A stretch of 61,005 bases of DNA from Fomitopsis serialis. Lineage: Eukaryota > Basidiomycota > Agaricomycetes > Polyporales > Fomitopsidaceae. The position numbers and the translations under genes were made by a program. This document shows positions 21,638 to 31,500 of this stretch, in pieces; within the stretch, counting starts at the first letter, position 1, and every line of letters begins with the position of its first letter. The notes under the pieces were generated by a model. The model had not been told where the DNA came from. It saw only the letters and a program-made list of their open reading frames with translations, and made no database searches. Where the stretch lies: assembly GCF_022376445.1 (NCBI RefSeq), contig NW_025955194.1:1-61005 (forward strand). Reading direction: 5' to 3'.

Positions 21638-22335
21638 CTAAATAGGATCATTCTGCGGTGCAGTCAGTTCAGGCGCCACCCATTCGATGTTGAACTCCAA
21701 CCACTCCTGTTGCTTCCTGTCCAAGGCGGCAAAGACAGCCTCCCAATCTCTGCACAACAAGTTGTCCCCCATCCTGTGCGCGGGATAAACCCTCTGCATG
21801 AAATCACCCTCCTCAAGCGTGTCGATGGCGTCGCAAAGGAATGTCTGTCGGAGATAGTTGAGACAATGTTGCCAGTGGTGGTAGTTGGGCTCTTCGTCCG
21901 AATGCCCGTACTTGGTGAGCAGTCCGCTATGTAATGTTCGCAGGCAATGAAGCTGGTGTCCGAAGACTGTGGCGACAGAGCGGAATTGCGGACCGACGTG
22001 CGTGCTTCCAAAATGCCGTGGCTTGTCCAGCGCACCCCACTCTTTGTTGGCCATGTCATCGGATACATTCAGGGAGAAGTGAACCGACTCCTGGAGCGTC
22101 ATTGCGACGCGCTCGATGTTGCTGACAGGAAATTCGACGGGGTAGTCATGGCCTATGTAAGAGTATTCCTTCGCCACGACTGTGGGCAAGTCTTTCAGCA
22201 TACTGCCACAATCTGACTCGGAAGACATTCACCCGCTGCTGGACCGGGATCTCGAAGGAATTCTACCAGGAGCCAAGCGGTGGCCATGACCTGAATCAGC
22301 GCCGCGATCCATATCGTCTTCTGTAAGGACGACAT
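21638..22335 (-). CDS. UstYa-like (DUF3328) protein, canonical-motif type, copy 2
   Basis: Exons 22233..22335 and 21638..22179 (53 nt intron) give 214 residues. A membrane helix near residues 8-26 (IWIAALIQVMATAWLLVEF) is followed by both intact HxxHC motifs, HQLHC (109-113) and HWQHC (136-140), then LNYLRQTFLC and CRDWEAVFAAL. It is the closest match in the window to the copy at 9949, sharing the TLxESVHFxLN block and the spacing between motifs. It is divergent to a degenerate-motif copy at 23178, repeating the layout of the first pair. Expected to be an ER/Golgi membrane oxidase acting on a peptide in the secretory pathway, by analogy with ascomycete UstYa. Confidence 0.88.
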
Positions 22336-23177
22336 CGAGCTTCGTGCTGCTGCGAACCTCAGGGGTTGTCACTGCGATGGCGGTGAATTCTATGAGCAAT
22401 TCTCAGTGACTGAGTCAGGAGGACGCACATACACGTAGTGCCCGCTGTAGGTCGTATGGACAGTTTGGAAACGGTTTCGGCGGCCGAACAAGAACTGTCG
22501 TGAGCGTGTGGTGTGCCGTAGTGCGTCGACCGTATGCACGGCAATTAGCTTTCCCTTTCCACTGAATGTCAATTGCGGAGAGTGCATGCCTTTGACAGCG
22601 CAAGGTTTGATCTGCCTGACTGAACAACCATAAGTCTTGCTTTGAATTTGTCGTCATAGAACTTAGGAATGGACATCTCCATGATCAATTCAGCATGCTT
22701 TATCATGGAGATCCGTCCGAGTTGAACAAACGTAGGCGTGCTGCGATAAAATCCGAGTCAGGACATCGAACTTCAAGTTGTGACTTGTGGGCATTGCAAA
22801 ATCACTGCCCGAGTAAACCGACCTCCTCGCAGTAGTACTGCATGCCTTGAACGTAGACTCCTCGATGCTGTTGCGGGCACACCTGATACGGGTTTAGAAA
22901 GCCTGATAGTGCCTGGTTTACTCATGCCCCGGCCTCACCTTGAATGCCACGAGGCCTGTTGGATTGGTATTTCACTGCTTATAGAAATTGAGTTATGTGG
23001 CGGTCATCGGCGGAACTGGGACGTACCGAGGAATCTTCAGCCACGGGGACCATTGACATACGCTACAGTCGAGGTCCCAAGTACTGGCGCAGACAAGTGT
23101 CAGTCGGATCTACGTTACAGGAGTGCTGCACACCTACTGGCAAACTTCCCCCAAGTTGAGCCGACACCGACTTCACC
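22336..23177. promoter_or_regulatory. Divergent promoter region of the second UstYa pair
   Basis: 842 bp between the two start codons. Both promoters must lie here, but I see no clear TATA box or shared operator with the 9401-9948 region. Confidence 0.4.
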
Positions 23178-23882
23178 ATGCCAGCTCACCACCGGCTCGG
23201 ACGCGCGATTGTCCTCGTCCCTTTGCTAGTAGCAACATGCATCTTAGCTGGATACATTGGCACAACGGTGTTCTTCGCTCGCACCCATGACGCGCCTCTG
23301 GTAAAAGTAGCCGCATTGGCAAAAAGGCATGCTGCACACCTTTCAGAAGGTCGGCCTTTTATCGCGCTTGGTGTTGAATACCCGACGTCCTAACCAGTTG
23401 TGTCTAGATGGCCTACAATTCGAAATCCCGCTGTCCGCTCCCGTTGCAATGAGCATCGGAGACACTGTACGGTATCAGCTTAATGACCCGTTCGCGGAGG
23501 AGGAGTACGCTAGGCTGATGCCTTCTGGGGGCATCTTGTGTATGTGCACGATGCAGGTCGTCCACGGGGTGATGCGGTCGAAGAACCAGGTCCCAGAGCG
23601 TACACGGTGACACTGTTCCACCAACTCAAGTGTCTCGACATCATCCGGCGCGAGTTGACGGACGACAGCCTGGAGACGCCAACGATACGCGCAGCCCATT
23701 GCATGAACTACCTGCGTCAAATGATCATCTGCCGAGTCAACACACGGCTCGAGTCCATCAAACACTCGCTCGGTGCAGTCGATCGACTGTACGAGGCGAC
23801 TTGCAAGAACTGGGAGTTGCTATATGAGGAGGCAGAGAGAAATCAGCAGGCATACGCGGCATGGGCTAACAGTACAAAATAG
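23178..23882 (+). CDS. UstYa-like (DUF3328) protein, degenerate-motif type, copy 2, with disturbed frame
   Basis: Exons 23178..23349, 23408..23539 and 23590..23882 give 198 residues. The N-terminal helix is LVPLLVATCILAGYIGTTVFF. Family motifs read HQLKC and RAAHC, the same degenerate type as the copy at 8694, and the first exon is also 172 nt. The reading frame breaks at a run of five G near 23526-23531: beyond it the frame reads HLVYVHDAGRP, which aligns with HLVYLDGP in the sister gene. A GTATGT...CCAG segment (23540..23589, 50 nt) spans the shifted stretch and restores the frame into PRAYTVTLFHQLKC. So either a base is missing from the sequence, or the gene has lost it and a new intron bridges the damage, or this is a pseudogene. 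Confidence 0.7.
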
Positions 23883-24585
23883 CGGCAAGTACTATACTAC
23901 TTACATCGTCTTGATTACACCCCATACAACTCGAGTTGCACACAATGAAACCTATGATTTCAATTGAAGCGTAACACTGACAGTGGAGGAGGTTGAGGAG
24001 GCGATTGGATGACGTGACGGTCACATAACCACGTGATTGCGTCGGTGCCCCGCCAATGCACGGCGTCACCGTGACGGTATCGCCGATCCTCTGTCCTTTA
24101 AAGCTTCAAAGCTTCAAATCCGAGTCTTTCGCGTCGTCAGGCTCGTAACTGTCGTAAGGAATGCACGTACAAGGTGATACTAGTAAGCTTGTTTTCATAG
24201 TGTTCTGTAGTACTGCATGCCACATAAGCACTCGGAGACAGCTCGCTCAGGCTAGCAATAATCTCCGACTCCCGCCAGTATGCACGCACCGCGCGGCGCC
24301 GGGACCAACAATTACCGACACACGAAGTTATGTACTCCTTTGACACGGTGTGCGTATAAAGCCGATCTCGGCTTTATGCTACCATACGCTGAATTCTTGC
24401 GAAACCCTCCGTGAGCAGGAAGTCATTGCGTCTTCGAGGGCTATAACGTCGTCGAGCACGTCTAAATCTTTCTGACCCGATATTTTCCAGTCTGAGCAAT
24501 GAAGCCGGTGAGTACTACATTTTCTGCTCCGGAGCCCATTGACAATGACATATTCTGTCAGATGTGACTCGGAGGATATGAACAT
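23883..24585. other. Intergenic region containing repeat copy B
   Basis: 703 bp between convergent UstYa-like and S33 genes. Apart from the repeat copy at 24078-24310 nothing is recognised. Confidence 0.5.
24078..24310 (+). repeat. Dispersed repeat, copy B
   Basis: Second copy of the element at 20813-21030, same orientation. It carries a small internal duplication (AAGCTTCAAAGCTTCAAA) absent from copy A. Like copy A it lies just downstream of a member of the accessory gene set. Confidence 0.7.
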
Positions 24586-25544
24586 CTACACACGCGTCAT
24601 CAAAAACTCCCCAACAACGTCAAAATATCTCGCTGGTTCCTCGAAAAACGGCTGATGGGTTGCTTTGGCGAATTGTACCCATTTTGCATTGGGGATGCCC
24701 CAGAACAAGGGGGCGACGCACAAGTCCGTCGCTTGGTCCTCAGCGCCGTTGATGACCAGCGTGAGTTGCTTGATCTCGTGCAAGCGGTCGATTATATCAA
24801 AGTTCTTCTGGTTTCCCGTGCAGTAGAATTCGGAGGGCCCGTGGCTGTCAATCCCGTCAGCAATGTCGCCTGCTGATGTTGTTGTACTCACATTGCCAAG
24901 TATACTGTATCGTCCTTCTCCAGCTCGGCGATGGTGGCCTGCATGTCCTCGGGCATCGGGTCCAACGTAAGTGCATGCCGTTTGAGAAAGACGAGCTCCG
25001 CATCTTTGTACTCCTTGGACTTCGTCATCCCGTCTCTTTCGCACCTCTCGATGGTCTCCCTCACTTTTTCAGGCAGTTTCTCAATCAACCTCCGGCATCC
25101 GGCCTCCCACAGCCGCATTGATGCGTACGTGTTCGCCAAAACCAATCGCTTCAAGCCCTGAGGCTGTCGCGCCAAGACGTATGACGCGGCCAAGGCTCCT
25201 CCCCACGAATGACCCAGTAAGTCGAAGTTGTCATGGATCCCTAGTTTCTCTAAGAGGTTCTCGAGCTCGGCGATGAACAGCTCGAACGTCCAGAACTCTT
25301 TTGGCTTCTCGGGGAGACGCGTGGACTCCCCACAGCCGAGTTGGTCGTATAGGACAACAGGGATGCCCTTCGACTCCCAGAGCCGGGCGTGGCAACGCAC
25401 GTAGATGTGCGGAAATCCGGGACCTCCGTGGACTATAACCAAGGGACGGACGCCGGATTGGAGGTCGCCGATAATTTTGTACCAAGTCTGAAAAGGCTCA
25501 GACTCAACAGTGAAGTCGACTGTCCCGGTGCTCTCGGGTACCAT
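24586..25544 (-). CDS. S33 prolyl-aminopeptidase-like alpha/beta hydrolase, paralogue 3
   Basis: Exons 24892..25544 and 24586..24844 (47 nt intron) give 303 residues. HGGPG (39-43), GHSWGG with Ser113, the acid segment NGAEDQATD and the His segment KATHQPFFEEPARY make a complete triad. Start at the ATG giving MVPESTGTVDF, which aligns with the other paralogues. No signal peptide. The intron position, just after DTVYLAM, is shared by all four copies in the window and indicates descent from one ancestor. It closes the accessory locus on the right and converges on a UstYa-like gene. Specificity (Pro, other residues, or amide) cannot be read from sequence. Confidence 0.9.
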
Positions 25545-26080
25545 GATCGCAGTGGAGTTGTTTGTGTGCACTGTGTCCTTAGTAAGCTCAGCACATGTTC
25601 ATGCTGCGCCGTAACTCCGAGTTACTCACCTTGCGACAGAGGGGATTTCGTGCGTGTTATAGCGTCCCGAGAAGCCCTATTATATCTTGTGCGCCTGAGC
25701 TTCTGCGGTTCTCGTAATTGTGTGCGACGTCTACATGCTCGTGATCACAAGGCTCTTCGAACATCTAGACGAAACAGATAGGGACCAGATGACGAGCTCA
25801 TACCATGCATCACCGAACATCGCGTTCGGCCTCGTCGGTGATCCAGGCCATCTAGTAGGGCATGTATCAAACTTGCTATCATGCGTCACATTCACACACT
25901 GACAGAACACAGGCCAGATAGCGAAGGGCGGCGATCTGTATGCGTTTCATGAGCTTAGCCTCGCAGTCTCCGGAAAGGGGCACCATAATCGGAACCTTGT
26001 GAGTAGATACTAGAGTGAAATGCGACATTTGTATGTTCGACGATCAAGCGTACAACTTGATACTAGCGAGCCCTCTCAGG
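25545..26080. other. Intergenic region
   Basis: 536 bp between the S33 gene and the 3' end of the next minus-strand gene. Nothing recognised. Confidence 0.5.
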
Positions 26081-28207
26081 CTACCTCGCGGCCCCCATTT
26101 CCATCACCCGCCTCCTTCTCTCCCTCAACATCCGTTTCGCGAACGCCTCACCATCGGTCAACCGCTCAGAGCACACGCTTGACTGTCGAGACATGTCCGA
26201 GCCTACCGAACATGCCGACGAAGACTTGCGGGTCACCAACGTCGGCCTGCGCGACCCGCGGGTCTTCTTGCGCGGCCCCGATTTCCTGTACTTCGTCGAC
26301 TTGCGCTGCGAACGCCCTTCGCATACGATTGCGAGTGATGACAGCGAGGGGGTGTGAGATACCTGGGGGATATCTGGCAACCGGGGAGGATCCGCATCCA
26401 CGTGAAGGGACGGGCTCCCAAAGGCCTGCTCGGCGTAATACTCCTCTATAATGTCTAGCCTGTTGTCCTCCGCGTCATATGCCGTTGTTGCAATTTCTTC
26501 CTTCACCTCCGCCTGGGGACTCTTCTGCGGTTCATCCTCGAGGGGAATGGACGCCCATGAATGGGCCTCCGGCAGCCCACCTGTCGGTGCGTCCTGGTGG
26601 GTGAGATACGCGTTGCCCTCGACCTCCTCTGGTGGCCACTCCTTGACGTCTGAGTGGCTAGAGCGGATAGAGGCACCTCTGGACAGCGTGTCAACGCTGT
26701 AATGCAGGACGTCGGCGCCGTGCTTCCAGTCGCGTTTCTTCCTGCGCGGCGAAGTAGTTAGATGATCCGCAGCCGTATTGCTCGGGGTGGGCCCTCCGAC
26801 GACTGCATTGAACGCGTGAACAAGGTTCGTCTTGATCGACGCCGCCCAACTTCCCTGTGCGGAAACCCCGTGGTCGATGTCCCCAGGATACGGCAAGGGA
26901 CCCACGCTCTTCTCGCTGATGTTGCCTGAAGACTTCAAGCGGAAGAAATCTGTCGTCTTCTTGTGCGCGTGAAAAGGAGCCCAGGGCACAGGTAGTCCGT
27001 TATCCTGGACGCCCAGGAAGCGAGGACGTTCGCCAGCCATTGGTTCGTAAGGGGTTCCGCACTCGGGCATCGGGGTATGCCCCACGAAGGCCATGCTCAA
27101 CACCGAACTTGCGCGACTGCTCTCGGAACCCGATGTGATGTCGCCCGGAACGAGGTTTGTCACTTGAAGCGCTCCCATGTTCGGCGCGAGATCAGGGACG
27201 CTGCTGTTCGTGTGATGCAGCTGCACCGTCTGGTACGGTGTGTCGTTCAAAGAGTGCACAGCCAGAGGAAGTGTCGGTAGGCGCCCGTCGGTCAGGCTGA
27301 TCGCGTCGAGGCGGTCGAGACAACCAGCACTCCAGACATTAGCCCCATCGCCATTCGATGCATGTGCCCCAAAACCTGTCTCTAGACCTGCTGGACTTCT
27401 GGGTAGGTCGCTTGGAGTCTCTTTGGCCCACGGCCAGACGACCGAGTTCTCCAGGGCTCGAGTGCGGGTCCTTTGACGCATGCGGAGCCACCACGATACG
27501 AGAGCTACGAGCAAGCCGAGAGTGGCCAAGGCACCGAAGGAAACGCCGACTTTGAAGCCTGTCTTGTCTGCGTAAAGCGCCCCAGATGGATTGGACGACA
27601 TCCGTGTTGATGCTGAAGCGGAGGACAAGGACGTTATCCCCTGACTAGAAGAGGACTGAGAACTGGGTGTCGTAGAGAAGACGGTGGTAGCGCCTGAGCT
27701 AATTGTACTCGATGGCTGGGTACTGGTGGTAGAGGATACGGGTAGTGAAGACATAGACGTGGTTGCTCCGGAAGGGGCTTGAGTGATCGTACTCGCCATA
27801 GAGACAGGGCCGATGCTTAAGGAAAGGCCAGCAAAGCTCGCAGACAGCTGCATTCGAATCATGAGTGAGAATACACCCCATGCTCTGCAGGAACCTACTT
27901 GTCCTGGATCTGGCTCCATGACTGCGACCGCTCCTGTGCTAAACGGCAGTCCTGTCTGTGTTGCAGCTTCGGAGGCTTGCTCGATGGGTTGACCGGCTTC
28001 TTGGCTAGGTCCAGTTTCCGGAGCAGTACCGATTCCTTGAACAGGTACTATTGCTGCTTCGCCACCCGGTCCAAATACTAGATTGTTACCGGCCAGAGCA
28101 TCCGCGACGACAGGTGATGAGCGACGTGGCCGGACATAGACATCTCGTCGAAGAGTGACAGCGCGTCGGTGTCGCGCATCGCGAGCATGCACAGGCAGGG
28201 TTGTCAT
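26081..28207 (-). CDS. Single-pass membrane protein with Ser/Thr-rich ectodomain
   Basis: A single open frame of 708 codons. Residues about 140-210 are a Ser/Thr-rich stretch suited to O-mannosylation. One membrane helix spans about 218-241 (FKVGVSFGALATLGLLVALV), followed by the basic stop-transfer RMRQRTRTR. The long cytosolic tail contains the block AFVGHTPMPECGTPYEPM and ends in a basic helix, AFAKRMLRERRRRVMEM. This layout suggests a wall- or surface-sensing type I or III protein of a basidiomycete-specific family; I cannot name it. A 51 nt stretch (27848..27898) has a GTAGGT donor and CAG acceptor, contains no stop and keeps frame, so it could be an intron. Without it the ectodomain reads smoothly from PDPGQ to LSASFAG. 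There is no cleavable signal peptide at the chosen start. Confidence 0.7.
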   Translation of the reverse strand: MTTLPVHARDARHRRAVTLRRDVYVRPRRSSPVVADALAGNNLVFGPGGEAAIVPVQGIGTAPETGPSQEAGQPIEQASEAATQTGLPFSTGAVAVMEPDPGQVGSCRAWGVFSLMIRMQLSASFAGLSLSIGPVSMASTITQAPSGATTSMSSLPVSSTTSTQPSSTISSGATTVFSTTPSSQSSSSQGITSLSSASASTRMSSNPSGALYADKTGFKVGVSFGALATLGLLVALVSWWLRMRQRTRTRALENSVVWPWAKETPSDLPRSPAGLETGFGAHASNGDGANVWSAGCLDRLDAISLTDGRLPTLPLAVHSLNDTPYQTVQLHHTNSSVPDLAPNMGALQVTNLVPGDITSGSESSRASSVLSMAFVGHTPMPECGTPYEPMAGERPRFLGVQDNGLPVPWAPFHAHKKTTDFFRLKSSGNISEKSVGPLPYPGDIDHGVSAQGSWAASIKTNLVHAFNAVVGGPTPSNTAADHLTTSPRRKKRDWKHGADVLHYSVDTLSRGASIRSSHSDVKEWPPEEVEGNAYLTHQDAPTGGLPEAHSWASIPLEDEPQKSPQAEVKEEIATTAYDAEDNRLDIIEEYYAEQAFGSPSLHVDADPPRLPDIPQVSHTPSLSSLAIVCEGRSQRKSTKYRKSGPRKKTRGSRRPTLVTRKSSSACSVGSDMSRQSSVCSERLTDGEAFAKRMLRERRRRVMEMGAAR

Positions 28208-28578
28208 GACGGCGCACCGGGCGCAAGAAAAAGAGCTCTCTGAGCTATCGCAGGCAAGCTGAACGAAAGAGGAGTGAACGAGACGTGAGGCACCCGTAGC
28301 GGCTGACCAGAGAGCCCGTTTTCAAACATTATGATCCTGACTGGGCATTGTTCGTCGGTTCGATTCGTCATGGACGTCGTCGGTGTGTATCTATAGCTTG
28401 GTGTCAGCCGCACAGATACCGCTTGTAAGGAATGAATCATGACGGGGAGCACCATAAGTATGCCGGACGCTGGCCTAGAGCATGCAGCAACACAGGTGAG
28501 TCGTGACACAGGTCACATTACTATGATGTACAACATTGTCATATACTGCCGCGATTCGTCGAGTCCAATCGTTCGCCT
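28208..28578. other. Intergenic region
   Basis: 371 bp between two minus-strand genes; promoter of the membrane-protein gene. A GGTTCGATTC string near 28356 resembles a tRNA B box, but no A box or cloverleaf could be found. Confidence 0.45.
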
Positions 28579-31500
28579 TCACATCGTGACTGAAGTGTAG
28601 CCAAAGCTAGTTCCTTCCAAGCCTCTTGCGATAAGTACGAACTGCTGCGCTGCATCTCTCACGCGCTTGATCGAGCGTGACCTGGTACCGATTGAGTCTG
28701 AGAATCCTTTGCTGTGGCACCAGCGATGACATACCCAAAGACTGCTTTGATCAGTTGTTCCTTGGCCGCGTCGTTTGCTCTGCATTGCACAAAATCATCC
28801 TGACATGGCGGGCATGTATTCAGACAGAGACAAGGGCTGAAATGTGATGACCTACAGCGAAGAGCACCTCTGTCATCCACTGGCGACTCTCGGCAGGGAA
28901 TCGTTGTGTCAGCGTCGAGAGCAACTCGATGAGGTTCGGAGTAGCGGATCGAGGTGCTACGCCTGCGAAGCCGTTGAGAACTACCCTCATGAACGAGCGA
29001 CCATGGGTTTGGGCAAAAATGACTTTGGCTTCGCTGAGTTCATCTACCGCACATGTGCGGTTGATAAGAGTTCGCTGCACAAGCATCACTTGGGAGGCGA
29101 GTTCAAGCACGTTGAGGGATTACTCACAAGGAAAGTGGAGGCTCCTACTAGAGAATACCGCTCCTGCAGTCCCAGTGATGTGATCGAGCACTGCATAAGA
29201 GCAGTGAATATATCCGAGGGGAGCCGATAGAATGCAGTGACAAAATGCTGAGCCGTCTAAGCATGAACGTTGAGCTTGTGACCAACGATATGCGAGCTAC
29301 ATGACCCACCTTGTCCATGCAACTGAAGAACGCTTGTACGATATCGGGATTCTAGAGCAGTCGTGGGATCGTTGCCTATATCGAGCGTAGTGTGGATGCA
29401 ACGTACCGATTCCAAAGCATCTGGCTGACCAAGCACGCTCAGACTTGTCTGCAACAACACGCCCAGCACATTCAGCGCGATTTGCTCGGCCTCGTTCGTC
29501 GGAACAGACTTGAAAGTGGTGGGAAGCAAAGACGGGGGATCAAGCTGGATAATCAGAGAGGTCGTCAACGATAGCCACACCGCGGTCAGTTGCGTCTGAG
29601 CGGCCATGCAGACTACTTCAAGCAAAGGCCCAGGAGGTAAGGTGAGGAGGGTGACGTCGGTCGGTAGCGAAGTGATCGCGTGAATCAACTCGCTCAGAGC
29701 CTGAAATAGATGGTCAACAAAAGCCACCGGAGAGTGTATTCGAGCTCACACCGGATACGCTCGCATCCTCTGTCCAAAGTTCCACGATTCGTCTGATGAC
29801 GGCAAGGAGACCTGCTCGTAACTGGCTCATACGTGGGTCGTCCCGCGCTCGCATCATTTGCTTGGACTCTTCTTGGGCGGCCGGACTCTCGTCCACAACC
29901 ACTATGATCTCGGTTGTGCGTGTCAAGCCGCTGGCAACCCCTGTAATTGTCATCAACTTCTGAACCGCAATCGCTCGAGCTTCGTCAGGTCGCTGGGCCT
30001 TGGCCATGAGTCTCTAAATACACAATACAAGATAAGCAAATAGTCGACTCGCCTGTGCGGCAGATTGGAGTGCCTCGTGGAGGCTCGCCATTACAGGAGA
30101 GAGGATCGCCTGTAAATTGTGTAAGTGTACATGTTACCCTAGAAGAAGGCCGATACATTACCTCGATTGGTGAGATGGCCTCGGCAGGAGGAAGTGCTTG
30201 AATGATACTAGCGATAGATTGTGTGACTTTCGCCTTCTCTGTATCCTATCGGTCATCACTTGTGAACACGCATGCCAACTCCAATCGAATTTCCCGACTC
30301 ACAGGGATTCCAGTCAGGCTCGCATGCAACGCTCCGAACGCAGTTATATGTGGCGCGAGAACGGCCCGATTCACGTCGCATAGGTCACGGAGAGAATTAG
30401 CAGCTGGCAAGCACAACGCAGGATCAGGAAGAGCTACAGCGATGTAGGAGACTGCGTTCATGAGCAAGGGAGATGCATCTGTCGGCTGAGTAGTAAACCA
30501 GGAAGCGTAAGAGCCTAAAGCAGTAAAACTCAGAACCACGAGCTCTACGTGAAAGCAAGTGCATACCTATCAGTAGCAGAGCCGTACGGCGCACCCGGCC
30601 ACTCCCCGTAACGGGAAGACGACCGAGTATGTCAGGTCCGAATATTTGAGCAAGATGAGGATTGCTTTCGACTGGCACTGCCTCCTGAGCGGCCAGAACG
30701 CAATGCAAGGTGCCTTCGATGTCCTGCCGTATACCAGTCAATTCCAGCTCCGGCGGGCAATTTCAGATCACTGACTTCCCAGCCTTCATTCGGTGATCTT
30801 GATGAGAGCCGCTGCAGCAAATCGGTCACGTAGAAGGCCAATAGTTCATCTCGGAGGATGTAGTACCTGTCGCACACATTCAGCCTACGAACCTGTTGTA
30901 CAGAGATATAGGACTAACGCATTTATGACGATATCTCCGACGTCTCTGCGGTAACTATGGTGCATAAATGAACTCGGAGAGCTCGTGATGTATTGATGTC
31001 TGAACGTACGCTTGAAATTTGTCTCGTTGATCTGTTCAATCACGTCAATTGCTTGCCTGAGCGGCAATGCACGGACACACACCTCTATTCCACGTGCGCA
31101 ACGTAGCAGCGTCAGGCCACACCACCTTTCGTCTCAAAACCTGCACGAGCTCCGAGTACACACCCCTTGCCACGCGCATTTGTGCCTGCTCTGTCTTGTC
31201 CGTTCCCGGCTCTGCATCCACATCCCCATCCCCGAACTCAAACTCCTGCTCGTACTCAGCGCTCCACAGCGCCTCCTGGTAGAGATACCAAAAGCCGAAT
31301 GTCAGCTCGCTTTCCTCCTCGTCCACGCCATAGAATCCGGGCAACGCCGCATACGCGAGCAGGAGGCGAAGGAAAGTCTGGACGAGCTGGGACTTGTTCG
31401 GCAGAGAAGGCGCAGGGAAGCTGATTGGTGGTGGAGGCTCAGGGAAGGGTGCGGGTGGCAAGGAAGAGGCTATGTTTGCTGCGAGATACATAGCCGAATG

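Noticed and set aside
26233..27555. Several plus-strand open frames opposite the 708-codon membrane protein
   Set aside because: Shadows of a GC-rich coding frame; no domain pattern.
28350..28372. tRNA B-box-like GGTTCGATTC
   Set aside because: No A box upstream and no cloverleaf; lies in ordinary intergenic sequence.
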